From Thermohalobaculum sp039815685 (GTDB lineage Bacteria > Pseudomonadota > Alphaproteobacteria > Rhodobacterales > Rhodobacteraceae): 64,000 bases of DNA. Shown here piece by piece: positions 16,653 to 24,762 of the stretch. Within the stretch, counting starts at the first letter, position 1. Every line of letters starts with the position of its first letter. The stretch lies in NCBI GenBank assembly GCA_039815685.1, contig JBCBYV010000018.1:1-64000 (forward strand), given 5' to 3'. Under the pieces are notes generated by a model. It worked only from the letters and a program-made list of their open reading frames with translations. It made no database searches and was not told where the DNA came from. The translations under genes were made by a program, and so were the position numbers.

Positions 16653-18605
16653 ATGAGCGACCACATCACCATCACCCTCCCCGACGGCGCGACCCGCGAC
16701 TACGCCGCCGGCACGACGGGCGGTGACGTGGCCGCGGATATCTCGAAGTCGCTGGCCAAGGCAGCGCTCGCCGTCAAGATCGACGGGCGGCTCGCGGACC
16801 TCTCCGAGGCGATGGACACCGACCATGCCCTCAGCATCGTCACCGCCAAGGACGAGGCCGAGGCGCTGGAGCTCATCCGGCACGACTGCGCGCATATCAT
16901 GGCCCGCGCGGTGCAGGAGATCTGGCCCGAGACCAAGGTTACGATCGGCCCTGTGATCCAGAACGGCTGGTACTACGACTTCGACCGGGACGAGGCCTTC
17001 ACCGAGGCCGATTTCGCCGCGATCGAGCAGCGCATGCGCCAGATCATCGCCGCGCGCGACCCCGTGCGGACCGAAGTTTGGGACCGTGCGCGCGCGAAGG
17101 CGCATTACGAAAGCACGGACGAGCCCTTCAAGGTCGAGCTGATCGACGCAATCCCCGAGGGCGAGCCCGTGCGGATGTACTGGCACGGGAATTGGCAGGA
17201 TCTCTGCCGCGGCCCCCATCTCGCCCATACCGGCCAAGTGCCGGCGGATGCCTTCAAGCTGATGTCGGTCGCCGGCGCTTACTGGCGAGGCGACAGCCGC
17301 AACAAGATGCTCCAGCGCATCTACGGCATCGCCTTCCGCAGCCGGAAGGACCTCGAGGCACATCTCCACATGCTGGAGGAGGCGGCGAAGCGCGATCACC
17401 GGCGCATCGGCCGCGAGCAGGAGCTCTTCCATCTCCAGGAAGAGGCGCCCGGCATGGTCTTCTGGCACCCCAAGGGCTGGAGCGTCTACCGCACGCTCGA
17501 GGATTATATGCGCCGGCGCCTCACCGCGGCGGGCTACAAGGAGATCCGCACCCCGCAGGTTGTCGACCGCAAGCTCTGGGAAGCCTCGGGGCACTGGGAC
17601 AAGTACCGCGAGAACATGTTCATCACCGAGATCGACGAGGAACATGCGAACGAGAAACGCGTTAACGCCCTCAAGCCGATGAACTGCCCCTGCCATGTGC
17701 AGATCTACAACCGCGGCCTTAAGAGTTACCGCGATCTCCCTCTGCGGCTTGCGGAATTCGGCTCATGCCACCGCTATGAAAGCTCCGGCTCGATGCATGG
17801 ACTGATGCGGGTGCGGGGCTTCACGCAGGACGACGCGCATATCTTCTGCACCGAGGACCAGATCGAGGGCGAGACAGCGAAGTTCATCGAGCTCCTCGGC
17901 TCGATCTACGATCATCTCGGCTTCGAGGGCTTCGACATCAAGCTCTCCACCCGGCCCGAGCAGCGGGTGGGCTCGGACGAAATCTGGGACAAGGCGGAGG
18001 CGGCACTGGAAGCCGCGGTCCGCAAGATCACCAATGACTACGAGATCGACCCGGGAGAAGGCGCGTTCTATGGACCCAAGCTCGACTTCAAGCTGACGGA
18101 CGCGATCGGGCGCGAATGGCAGTGCGGCACGTTCCAGGCGGACTTCAACCTGCCGGAACGGCTCGACGCCGAGTATGTGGACCACAACGGCGAGAAACGG
18201 CGCCCCGTCATGATGCACCGGGCGATATTGGGTTCGTTCGAGCGTTTCCTGGGCATCCTCATCGAAAACTGCGCGGGCCGTTTCCCGCTCTGGCTCGCGC
18301 CAACGCAGGTGATGGTCGCTACCATCGTCTCCGACGCGGATGAGTATGCGGCCGAAGTGACGACGGCGCTGCGCGCGCGCGGCCTTCGCGTCGAGACGGA
18401 TACGCGGAACGAGAAGATCAACTTCAAGGTCCGCGAGCATTCGACCGCCGCCGTGCCGATCATCATCGCCGTCGGGCGCCAGGAGGTCGAGGGCCGGAGC
18501 GTCGCGCTCCGCCGCCTCGGCCAACAGGGGCAAACGATGCTCGAACTCGAAGCGGCGCTTGATCATATTGCCGGGGAAGCAACCCCACCCGATCTGGTTG
18601 CCTGA
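16653..18605 (+). CDS. thrS: threonine--tRNA ligase
   Basis: Charges tRNA-Thr and edits mischarged Ser-tRNA. The 650 residues contain, in order, a TGS domain (1-62), an editing domain with HDCAH and CRGPHLAH, the class II catalytic core with zinc ligands in MNCPCH and MHRAILGSFERF (motif 3 Arg), and a C-terminal anticodon-binding domain from about 548. Full length for the family. Start has a normal N-terminus (MSDHITITLPDG). A TTGACA at 16580-16585 could be part of a promoter. Confidence 0.97.
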   Translation: MSDHITITLPDGATRDYAAGTTGGDVAADISKSLAKAALAVKIDGRLADLSEAMDTDHALSIVTAKDEAEALELIRHDCAHIMARAVQEIWPETKVTIGPVIQNGWYYDFDRDEAFTEADFAAIEQRMRQIIAARDPVRTEVWDRARAKAHYESTDEPFKVELIDAIPEGEPVRMYWHGNWQDLCRGPHLAHTGQVPADAFKLMSVAGAYWRGDSRNKMLQRIYGIAFRSRKDLEAHLHMLEEAAKRDHRRIGREQELFHLQEEAPGMVFWHPKGWSVYRTLEDYMRRRLTAAGYKEIRTPQVVDRKLWEASGHWDKYRENMFITEIDEEHANEKRVNALKPMNCPCHVQIYNRGLKSYRDLPLRLAEFGSCHRYESSGSMHGLMRVRGFTQDDAHIFCTEDQIEGETAKFIELLGSIYDHLGFEGFDIKLSTRPEQRVGSDEIWDKAEAALEAAVRKITNDYEIDPGEGAFYGPKLDFKLTDAIGREWQCGTFQADFNLPERLDAEYVDHNGEKRRPVMMHRAILGSFERFLGILIENCAGRFPLWLAPTQVMVATIVSDADEYAAEVTTALRARGLRVETDTRNEKINFKVREHSTAAVPIIIAVGRQEVEGRSVALRRLGQQGQTMLELEAALDHIAGEATPPDLVA

Positions 18606-18652
18606 CCGCCGGCGTGGAAGGCGCTGGACCGGGCCGCGAGGGAGAGGACAGA

Positions 18653-19114
18653 ATGGATGATCTTGACCGCGCACGCGGTGCATCCCTTGCCCAGGCGACG
18701 GCGCGTTTCGTGGCCGATGGCGGCGTGGGGCGCGAAGCATTCCGCGAGGAGCTTCGTGCCGTCCGGACGGCGGTCTCCAACCGCCCGCCCGAAGACCTGA
18801 CACCGCTGCTCGACGGGTTACGGGACAGGGCGGTGCGGCTCGAGGCACTCGCGGCGGAGGCGGAGAGCGAAAATGGGCGCTTAGCCCTTGCCACCAATGG
18901 CGGCGTTGCCGCTCTGGGCCTTGCGATCATCGGGATCTTCTCGAGCGGCGCCTCGGTCGCGTTTTGCCTCGCCGTGGGCGTCATCGGCGCTTTCGGCGCC
19001 AAGCTGTCCCAGGATCGGCGGGAAGAGCTGCAGAATGAAGGCGTGAACCTCCGCGCCGCTGCCGAGGACCTGCGCGAGCTTGCCCAGTCGATTGGAGAAC
19101 GCGATGACCGATAA
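18653..19114 (+). CDS. hypothetical protein with membrane hairpin
   Basis: A 153-residue protein: charged helical N-terminal part (1-82) likely to be coiled, two closely spaced hydrophobic stretches (about 85-120) and a charged C-terminal helix (QDRREELQNEGVNLRAAAE). No family recognised. The start has GAGGGAGAGGA upstream. It begins 47 bases after thrS and overlaps the next small gene by 11 bases, so the three may be cotranscribed. Confidence 0.62.
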   Translation: MDDLDRARGASLAQATARFVADGGVGREAFREELRAVRTAVSNRPPEDLTPLLDGLRDRAVRLEALAAEAESENGRLALATNGGVAALGLAIIGIFSSGASVAFCLAVGVIGAFGAKLSQDRREELQNEGVNLRAAAEDLRELAQSIGERDDR

Positions 19115-19340
19115 GCCACTCGACCGCGAGGGCTGTCTCGCGCTCATTCGCGAAGGCGCCGAGGCGCCGGCAGACTGCGCGGCACTTCTGGACGCTGCCC
19201 CCCCCCTCCTCTCGCAGCAGGAGGAGGGCGCGCTGATCCTCGCCGCCGTTCTCGCTCTGATCGCACTTGGCCAGTTTTTGGTGCGTTCGGGGGCGGCCAG
19301 CCGCGCGCGCGTTCGTACCATCCGCGACGACGACGCCTGA
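19104..19340 (+). CDS. small membrane protein, unknown
   Basis: A 78-residue protein with a polar acidic N-terminus (REGCLALIREGAEAPADC) and one transmembrane helix at about 43-61 followed by a basic tail (SRARVRTIR). Overlaps the preceding hypothetical gene by 11 bases, which suggests translational coupling and a shared complex. No family recognised. The next 236 bases (19341-19576) are AT-richer with TTTGATCAA and TATAAG at 19522, and probably carry the promoter of the next gene. Confidence 0.6.
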   Translation: MTDKPLDREGCLALIREGAEAPADCAALLDAAPPLLSQQEEGALILAAVLALIALGQFLVRSGAASRARVRTIRDDDA

Positions 19341-19576
19341 TCGGGGTCACTTTGCTCGCACATCGTTACATTCGGTGAACCGGAGCGAAAGTCTGCGCGA
19401 ATGAGCGCTTGTGTTCGCATCCGCGCCCGTTCACGATTTGATCAATCATATTTCCGATTGCGAATTTGCGTGTTGCGCATCGGTGAGCGCGACATGGGTG
19501 TTTACCCTTATGTAAGGTTTGTATAAGATTTTCCATCATACGGAATGGGCTCCGCAAGGCGGAAGGAGATTATTCC

Positions 19577-20242
19577 ATGCGCAGTTTTTCGGAGATCGAG
19601 CGATTAGCGTTCTCGAACCACAGCGGCGAGGGTGAGGCCGCGCTCCTCCTGCCCACCCCGTCGACGACGGAAGCACTCCTTGAAATTCCGGACGCCACCT
19701 GGCTCTCAATGCTCTCACGCTGCGTCTTCTCTGCGGGCTTCAATTGGAAGGTCGTGGAAAGCAAATGGCCTGCCTTCGAGAACGCCTTCCACAGCTTCGC
19801 GCCTGGGCCGTGCTCTATGATGACGGACGAGGAGATCGAGCGTGCGGCCGTCGCGGGCGGCATACCGCATATGGCAAAGGCAATCAGCGTCAGGGAAAAC
19901 GCGGTGCTGTTCCGCGAGCTGGCGGAGAGTGCAGGCTCGGCGGCAGCCCACCTCGCGCACTGGCCAAGCACGGAGTTCGCGCAGCTCCTGATCGAGCTCA
20001 AGAAGCGCGGCAACCGGTTGGGTGGTACGACGCCCCAGTACTTCCTGCGGTTCATGGGCGTCGACGGCTTCATCCTGACGGAGGATGTCGTAAAGGCCCT
20101 TATCCGCGAGGAGATCGTCGACCGGGCGCCGACCTCCACCAAGGGCCTGATCGCGACACAGGGGGCATTCAACACCTGGTCGGGCGAGAGCGGTCGGCCG
20201 CTAATGCAAATCAGCCGCCTGCTCGCGCTAAGCGTCGGGTGA
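19577..20242 (+). CDS. DNA-3-methyladenine glycosylase I-like (Tag family) protein
   Basis: Helix-hairpin-helix base-excision glycosylase-like protein of 221 residues. FSAGFNWKVVESKWPAFENA at 51-70 and MTDEEIERA...GIPHMAKAISVRENA match the Tag core, as does LKKRGNRLGGTTPQYFLRFMGVD in the C-terminal part. The N-terminal Cys and the C-terminal His/Cys that hold zinc in E. coli Tag are not seen, so this is a divergent branch whose activity on 3-methyladenine is inferred. AAGGAGA precedes the start. Confidence 0.68.
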   Translation: MRSFSEIERLAFSNHSGEGEAALLLPTPSTTEALLEIPDATWLSMLSRCVFSAGFNWKVVESKWPAFENAFHSFAPGPCSMMTDEEIERAAVAGGIPHMAKAISVRENAVLFRELAESAGSAAAHLAHWPSTEFAQLLIELKKRGNRLGGTTPQYFLRFMGVDGFILTEDVVKALIREEIVDRAPTSTKGLIATQGAFNTWSGESGRPLMQISRLLALSVG

Positions 20243-20254
20243 CGCCTCAAAGCC

Positions 20255-20656
20255 TCAGAGCAAGATAGCGCCGCCTAGTACCAGCTGACAGGTGACCCCG
20301 ACGAAGAAGAGTGCCGTACGGACGAACGGCAGTCCTGCGCAATACACCGCAAAATGTGCCATGCTAGCAAAGAAGAAGACCGCGGCGGCCGTGGCAGTGG
20401 CGGTGTTGCCTGCGTCCGCAAGCTCCACCGCAGCAACAAGTGCGGCGAAGACCGCGAGGTTCTCGATCGCGTTCGAATGGGCCCGCTGCGCCCGTGCGGC
20501 CCAGGGTATGTGATAATCGATGTCGTGCTCGCCATCCATCAAGGCCGGCAGCAGGCCCCTCTCGGCGATCAGCCAGAGAATGTAGGGCAGCCACATGAGC
20601 GCTGTGGCCACGGCGGTTGCGGCCAGCCAGAAAATCTCGGGTGACATGGTGTCCAT
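20255..20656 (-). CDS. MAPEG family membrane protein
   Basis: Four-helix membrane protein of 133 residues in the MAPEG (microsomal glutathione S-transferase-like) superfamily. Characteristic is RAQRAHSNAIENLAVFAAL at about 55-73, the conserved R-x-x-R-x-x-N-x-x-E region that binds glutathione in characterised members. ATG at 20656 follows GAGAGGA. It is divergent from an HxlR regulator 118 bp away, which is a common arrangement for a redox-responsive target gene. Confidence 0.85.
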   Translation of the reverse strand: MDTMSPEIFWLAATAVATALMWLPYILWLIAERGLLPALMDGEHDIDYHIPWAARAQRAHSNAIENLAVFAALVAAVELADAGNTATATAAAVFFFASMAHFAVYCAGLPFVRTALFFVGVTCQLVLGGAILL

Positions 20657-20690
20657 CGGGGGCGTCCTCTCGTTGAGCCGCAGGGTTGGC

Positions 20691-20704
20691 TTGCCATATG
20701 GCAA
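20691..20704. promoter_or_regulatory. 14-bp perfect palindrome in HxlR/MAPEG divergent region
   Basis: TTGCCATATGGCAA lies between the divergent MAPEG and HxlR genes, 35 bases before the MAPEG start. It is the only perfect palindrome of this size that I see in the gap. HxlR-family dimers bind palindromes near divergent targets, so it is a candidate operator; this is inference. Confidence 0.4.
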
Positions 20705-20774
20705 TCAGCAACCGCGCGAGAAGAACGCAGAAACACGGCCGATACGGTCCTATTCTGCACCATTGGGAGAGCAG

Positions 20775-21122
20775 ATGACCCGCAAGCAGCGCCATCTTGA
20801 TTACGATGATTGCCCGGTCGAGGCGGCTCTCGACCTTATCGGCGGCAAGTGGAAGGCATCGATCCTTTACGCCTGCAGCTTCCAGGCGCAGCGCTTCAAC
20901 AGCTTGCGCCGGCTCTTCCCGAAGATCTCGCAGCGCACGCTCACGAACCAGCTACGGGAGCTGGAAGCGGATGGTCTGCTCTTCAGAAAGGTGTTTCCCG
21001 AGATACCGCCGCGCGTCGAATACACCCTCACCGCCCGCTCCTCCACCCTCCTTCCCGTACTGGAGGGTCTGCATGCATGGGGATCTGAACACGTGCTGCC
21101 AGACCGAAAAAGCAGCGCCTGA
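20775..21122 (+). CDS. HxlR-family transcriptional regulator
   Basis: Winged-helix regulator of 115 residues: CPVEAALDLIGGKWKASILY at 13-32 is the HxlR signature and Cys13 is at the redox-sensing position known in YodB/HypR-type members. The recognition helix follows in ISQRTLTNQLRELEADGL and the wing in PPRVEYTLT. It probably senses electrophiles or oxidants and controls the divergent MAPEG gene. ATG at 20775 follows GGGAGAGCAG. Confidence 0.9.
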   Translation: MTRKQRHLDYDDCPVEAALDLIGGKWKASILYACSFQAQRFNSLRRLFPKISQRTLTNQLRELEADGLLFRKVFPEIPPRVEYTLTARSSTLLPVLEGLHAWGSEHVLPDRKSSA

Positions 21123-21289
21123 TGCACGGCGCAGGAGCAGCCTTCCACCATGGCTCAAGACGCAGCAATCGGGGACTGAAAGCGGTATTCACAGCAGATC
21201 TGTCCCGAAACGGGTCGACAAATTGGCGCTTCAGGCGTTAGCTTCCGCAGCATGGCAAGCCCTGATGCAGCGACGCCGGAGCTTCTTCC

Positions 21290-21787
21290 ATGAGCCCCGA
21301 AGCTATCTCGAACGAGCCACCCGCGGCGCTGCGAAGCGCTGAGCTGCCGCTCGCCCGCCTCACGATCGCAGCACCGATCGTGCCTGTGCGAAACGTCGCG
21401 GCCTCTCTCAGCTTTTACGAACGCGTGCTCGGCTTCCGGCAACTCCGCCGGAACGACGATGGCAGCGCGGCGCTGGTCGCGCGCGACGGGATGCGGGTGA
21501 TGCTGCTGCGCGTCGGGCAGCGCCGCGCGCTCGAGTCCACACGAGAGCATCTCTCAGCCTATGTCTGGGTCGACGACGTGGACGCGCTCTGGGCCGAGCT
21601 CGAGCCGCGCGTCTCGCAGCTCCCCGCCTGGCGCGTCCGGCGTCCGTTCCGTCAGCCCTATGGCGCGGTGGAGTTTCACGTGAAGGACCCGGACGGCTTC
21701 CTGCTGTTCTTTGCCGAGGATCCGTTCACACCTGCGGCGAATGAGGGGCTAGCATCGCGCGACAGCGGACCGCACCGTCCTAACTGA
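21290..21787 (+). CDS. VOC family protein (glyoxalase/bleomycin-resistance type)
   Basis: A 165-residue VOC protein: IVPVRNVAASLSFYERVLGF at 30-49 is the typical first strand-helix unit, and RQPYGAVEFHVKDPDGFLLFFAE at 124-146 the last strands with a Glu at a metal-ligand position. The N-terminal 25 residues are polar and may be disordered. Reaction unknown. Bases 21123-21289 before it hold no gene I can support. Confidence 0.8.
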   Translation: MSPEAISNEPPAALRSAELPLARLTIAAPIVPVRNVAASLSFYERVLGFRQLRRNDDGSAALVARDGMRVMLLRVGQRRALESTREHLSAYVWVDDVDALWAELEPRVSQLPAWRVRRPFRQPYGAVEFHVKDPDGFLLFFAEDPFTPAANEGLASRDSGPHRPN

Positions 21788-21840
21788 CACTCTGGCTTCG
21801 CCGAGATCCGGCCGGGCCCTGCTGCAGAAGGAGCCCGTCG

Positions 21841-22653
21841 ATGCGCCGCTTCCTTTCCCATCTTTTCGCCTTCGTCGCGACGCTGGCCGCAAGCCCCGCC
21901 CTCGCAAGCCTTTGCCACAGCTTTGTCGAAGGCATCCCCGGGGCGCGCTACGCGCAACTCGGCCCCATCGAGCTCGCGCGGGCGGAAAGCGTCAATATCG
22001 CCTATGTAACCCACTCGACCTACCGCATCACCACGCCGGCAGGCGTCGTCATCCTGACTGACTATTTCGGCGCAAACGGCGGCACGCTGCCGGACGTGGT
22101 CACCATGAACCACGCGCATGAGACGCATTACACCGACTTCCCCGACCCCGCCATCGACCATGTCCTGCGCGGCTGGAACCCGCTCGGCGACGGTCCGGCA
22201 GTGCACAATCTCGAGGTTGCGGACGTGATCGTCCGCAACGTGACCACCGACATTCGCGGCTGGGGGGAACGGGAGGTTGACGGCAACTCGATCTTCATCT
22301 TCGAGGTTGCAGGGCTCTGCATCGGCCATCTCGGCCATCTGCACCACACCCTTGGCGACATTCACCACACCCAGATCGGCCGGCTCGACATCGTCATGGC
22401 CCCGGTCGATGGTACCTATACGCTCAACATTCAGGACATGATCGGGCTCATGAAGCGCTTCAAGGCCCGCGTGGTGCTGCCTATGCATGCCTTCGGGCCG
22501 AGTTCGCTCAAGCTCTTTGTCGACGGCATGGCGGACGAGTTCGCGATCAATCGGCTCGAGACGCCCGATCTCGATATCTCGCTCGACACGCTGCCGAGTT
22601 CGCCGACCGTCGTGATCACCGCCAACAACCAGCCCTATGCCAGTTTCGATTAG
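21841..22653 (+). CDS. secreted metallo-beta-lactamase-fold hydrolase
   Basis: Exported MBL-fold protein of 270 residues. A signal peptide is clear (MRRFLSHLFAFVATLAASPALAS, cleavage after ALA near 22). The fold resembles UlaG-like members: VTHSTYRI, TMNHAHETHYTDF (a modified HxHxDH), CIGHLGHLHH and VLPMHAFG provide the His ligands. Since HxHxDH is altered to NHAHETHY, metal number and activity are uncertain. No partner gene lies beside it. Confidence 0.8.
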   Translation: MRRFLSHLFAFVATLAASPALASLCHSFVEGIPGARYAQLGPIELARAESVNIAYVTHSTYRITTPAGVVILTDYFGANGGTLPDVVTMNHAHETHYTDFPDPAIDHVLRGWNPLGDGPAVHNLEVADVIVRNVTTDIRGWGEREVDGNSIFIFEVAGLCIGHLGHLHHTLGDIHHTQIGRLDIVMAPVDGTYTLNIQDMIGLMKRFKARVVLPMHAFGPSSLKLFVDGMADEFAINRLETPDLDISLDTLPSSPTVVITANNQPYASFD

Positions 22654-22811
22654 GCTGGGCTGTCGCGGACGTCGCGCAACAGCCGCGCCCAAGCGGCATC
22701 CACGCCCTTTCGGACAACGCGGATCTGTTTTATATCATCGTCGTAGGCGGCGCTGATATCCGGTGCCGCCTTTCTCTATTGCCACCATGGCGTCACCGAG
22801 GAGACCGAGCC

Positions 22812-23360
22812 ATAGCCAGAAGACCGCACAACGCCCCGCCGACCCGCGAGACCGGCCCGCGCGTCAACCGCGCGATCCGCGTGCCCCAGATCCGCCTGAT
22901 CGACGAGAACGGCGACAATGTCGGTGTCGTCCGCCCGGAGGAGGGCGTGTCGATGGCCGAGGAAGTGGGCCTCGACCTCGTCGAGATCAGCCCCAACGCC
23001 TCGCCCCCCGTCTGCAAGATCATGGATTTCGGCAAGTTCAAGTACGAGACGCAGAAGAAGGCGGCCGAAGCGCGCAAGAAGCAAAAGGTCATCGAGGTCA
23101 AGGAAGTGAAGTTCCGGCCAAACATCGACACGCATGATTACGACGTGAAGATGCGGTCGGTGACCAAGTTCCTCGGCGAGGGCGACAAGGTGAAGGTCAC
23201 GTTGCGGTTCCGCGGGCGCGAGATGGCGCATCAGGAACTCGGCCGCGATCTCCTGCAGCGGGTGGCAGGCGACATCACGGAGCTTGGCAAGGTCGAATCG
23301 ATGCCGAAGCTCGAAGGCCGCCAGATGACCATGGTCATCGCTCCTCAAAAGCAGCTCTGA
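22812..23360 (+). CDS. infC: translation initiation factor IF-3, apparent ATA start
   Basis: Binds the 30S subunit and checks initiator tRNA and start codon. About 183 residues: N-domain with RVNRAIRVPQIRLIDENGDNVGV, linker rich in Lys (KKAAEARKKQK), C-domain with KFRPNIDTHDYDVK and ending MTMVIAPQKQL. The family N-terminus ARRPHNAPP begins right after an ATA codon at 22812, with GAGGAGA at 22798-22804 seven bases upstream. No in-frame ATG precedes it; TTG at 22779 lacks a ribosome-binding site. A poor start codon fits IF3 autoregulation known in E. coli (ATT). Confidence 0.93.
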   Translation: MARRPHNAPPTRETGPRVNRAIRVPQIRLIDENGDNVGVVRPEEGVSMAEEVGLDLVEISPNASPPVCKIMDFGKFKYETQKKAAEARKKQKVIEVKEVKFRPNIDTHDYDVKMRSVTKFLGEGDKVKVTLRFRGREMAHQELGRDLLQRVAGDITELGKVESMPKLEGRQMTMVIAPQKQL

Positions 23361-23438
23361 AAACACCAGCGGACGCGGCGGGCCAACTACCCGCCGCCAT
23401 CTAACGCTGCCCGATCTGCGTCAGATCTGCCGCGCGCG

Positions 23439-23470
23439 GCTCTGCCGACGCCGGAGGGCGTCGGCAGAGC
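23439..23470. terminator. strong hairpin downstream of infC
   Basis: A 14-bp perfect stem (GCTCTGCCGACGCC with GGCGTCGGCAGAGC) around a GGAG loop, 79 bases after the infC stop and 57 before the end of the convergent YceI gene. No T-run follows on either strand, so it may act as a bidirectional or Rho-assisted terminator or as an mRNA 3' stabiliser. Confidence 0.6.
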
Positions 23471-23479
23471 GCGGGATGG

Positions 23480-23499
23480 ATCGCGGCATCAGCCGCGAT
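23480..23499. terminator. second hairpin between infC and YceI genes
   Basis: ATCGCGGC-ATCA-GCCGCGAT, a perfect 8-bp stem with a 4-base loop, ten bases after the larger hairpin. It probably belongs to the same convergent termination region. Confidence 0.45.
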
Positions 23500-23527
23500 G
23501 CCGCTTGGCTGGAGGACTTGAGCCTCG

Positions 23528-24145
23528 TCAGGCGCCCTTGCCCTCGCGGGTGAAGACGAGGCGGATTATCACCGGCGCCGCCCGCGCGATGCTGTCGAGA
23601 CCGGCGATCTCGCGGAGCGCGGTGATCCCGTCGTCGATGCCGATCTCCCAGGTGTGCAGCATGATCATCTCATCCGTGCTGACCATCACCCGGTCCTCAT
23701 CAAGCCGAGCGATGAAGAGCGGCGCCGTTACCTCTGCCTCGGCGGCGCCAAGGCTCAGCGTCGCATCGGTCTCGAGCGTCATGGTCTCGCCGGGCGCAAG
23801 GCTCTCCAACGCTGCCATATCGACCGTCGCGCTCAGCTTGGCCTTCGGATGGCTCTCGGCACTCAGCGCATGCGTGCCCATACGCTCGTTCCGGATGTCG
23901 ATATGCGTCTCGACGCTGAGAACATCGATTTCGATATTCGCAACACCCTTCTCGTCGACCGTGCCGGAGAGCCCGCCGAAGTGATGCACCTCGCCGATCT
24001 CGTTGTTCTTGATCGAGCCGAAGGCGATCTTCGACTCTTCCCCGCTGAGCTTCCAGCCCTCCGCCGCGGCGCCCCCCGCCAGAAGCGGCAGACCCGCGAT
24101 CACGGCGCCCGCGCAAGCGAGCTTGACTATCCGGACCAATGCCAT
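23528..24145 (-). CDS. YceI family periplasmic protein
   Basis: Exported lipocalin-like protein of 205 residues. Signal peptide at 1-28 (hydrophobic ACAGAVIAGLPLLAGG, cleavage after AAA). The mature part carries the YceI pattern: SKIAFGSIKNNEIGEVHHFGGLSGTVDEKG, then IDVLSVETHIDIRNERM and KAKLSATVDM. Family members bind polyisoprenoids; role otherwise unclear. ATG at 24145 follows AGGGAGG. It is divergent from the hydratase-like gene at 24271. Confidence 0.88.
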   Translation of the reverse strand: MALVRIVKLACAGAVIAGLPLLAGGAAAEGWKLSGEESKIAFGSIKNNEIGEVHHFGGLSGTVDEKGVANIEIDVLSVETHIDIRNERMGTHALSAESHPKAKLSATVDMAALESLAPGETMTLETDATLSLGAAEAEVTAPLFIARLDEDRVMVSTDEMIMLHTWEIGIDDGITALREIAGLDSIARAAPVIIRLVFTREGKGA

Positions 24146-24270
24146 GTGGTGGCCTCCCTGAATGTATTTGGTGACCAAAGGGTAGCACGGTCGGCGCGCC
24201 CGCATACCCACATGTCACGAAAGCCTCAGCGGTGCTTTACCGCGTCGTGAGGGCAACGTAGCCTTTAGCG

Positions 24271-24642
24271 ATGGCAGATGAGCATCCTTTCCCGCCCGGC
24301 CGAAGCTGGCACGACATGGGCGGCACACCCGCCGGGGACATCAAGTTCGCGGAGCATGACTACGCGCTCTGGGAAAAGCGGGTGGATGCGCTGCTGGTGC
24401 TGATGACAACGAAGGGCCATTTCACCGTCGACGGGCTGCGGCGCTCGCTCGAGGGCATGGGCCCACAAGCCTTTGAGACAATGACCTATTACGAGCGCTG
24501 GGTTGCCGCCGTGGCCGAGAACCTGATCGAGAAGGGCGTGATCACGATCGAGGAGCTCAACGCCCGCATGGCCGAGATCGCGGCGCGTGGGGAGACCTAC
24601 GGCGCTGCCCAGGCCAGATCGGACGCAGCCGACCAAAGCTGA
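24271..24642 (+). CDS. nitrile hydratase beta N-terminal-like / thiocyanate hydrolase-type small subunit
   Basis: A 123-residue protein matching only the helical N-terminal half of nitrile hydratase beta chains: HDMGGTPAGDIKF at 14-26 (YDVGGTDG-like in the family), then AEHDYALWEKRVDALLVLM, GHFTVDGLRRSLEGM, YYERWVAAVAENLIEKGVI. The C-terminal SH3-like half is absent and is encoded separately at 25677. Thiocyanate hydrolase has exactly such a split beta chain. An alternative is an NHase activator protein, which shares this fold; the DMGG motif favours the subunit. Confidence 0.75.
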   Translation: MADEHPFPPGRSWHDMGGTPAGDIKFAEHDYALWEKRVDALLVLMTTKGHFTVDGLRRSLEGMGPQAFETMTYYERWVAAVAENLIEKGVITIEELNARMAEIAARGETYGAAQARSDAADQS

Positions 24643-24762
24643 GGCGACACACGAACGACCGCCCGCAGCCGGACCTTTTCAGGCAACACCATCGACCGCG
24701 CGACAAACCTGCCTCGGCGGGCCCGATCGGGTCCGAGCAGAGAGTTTTGCCGAGGATCGATC

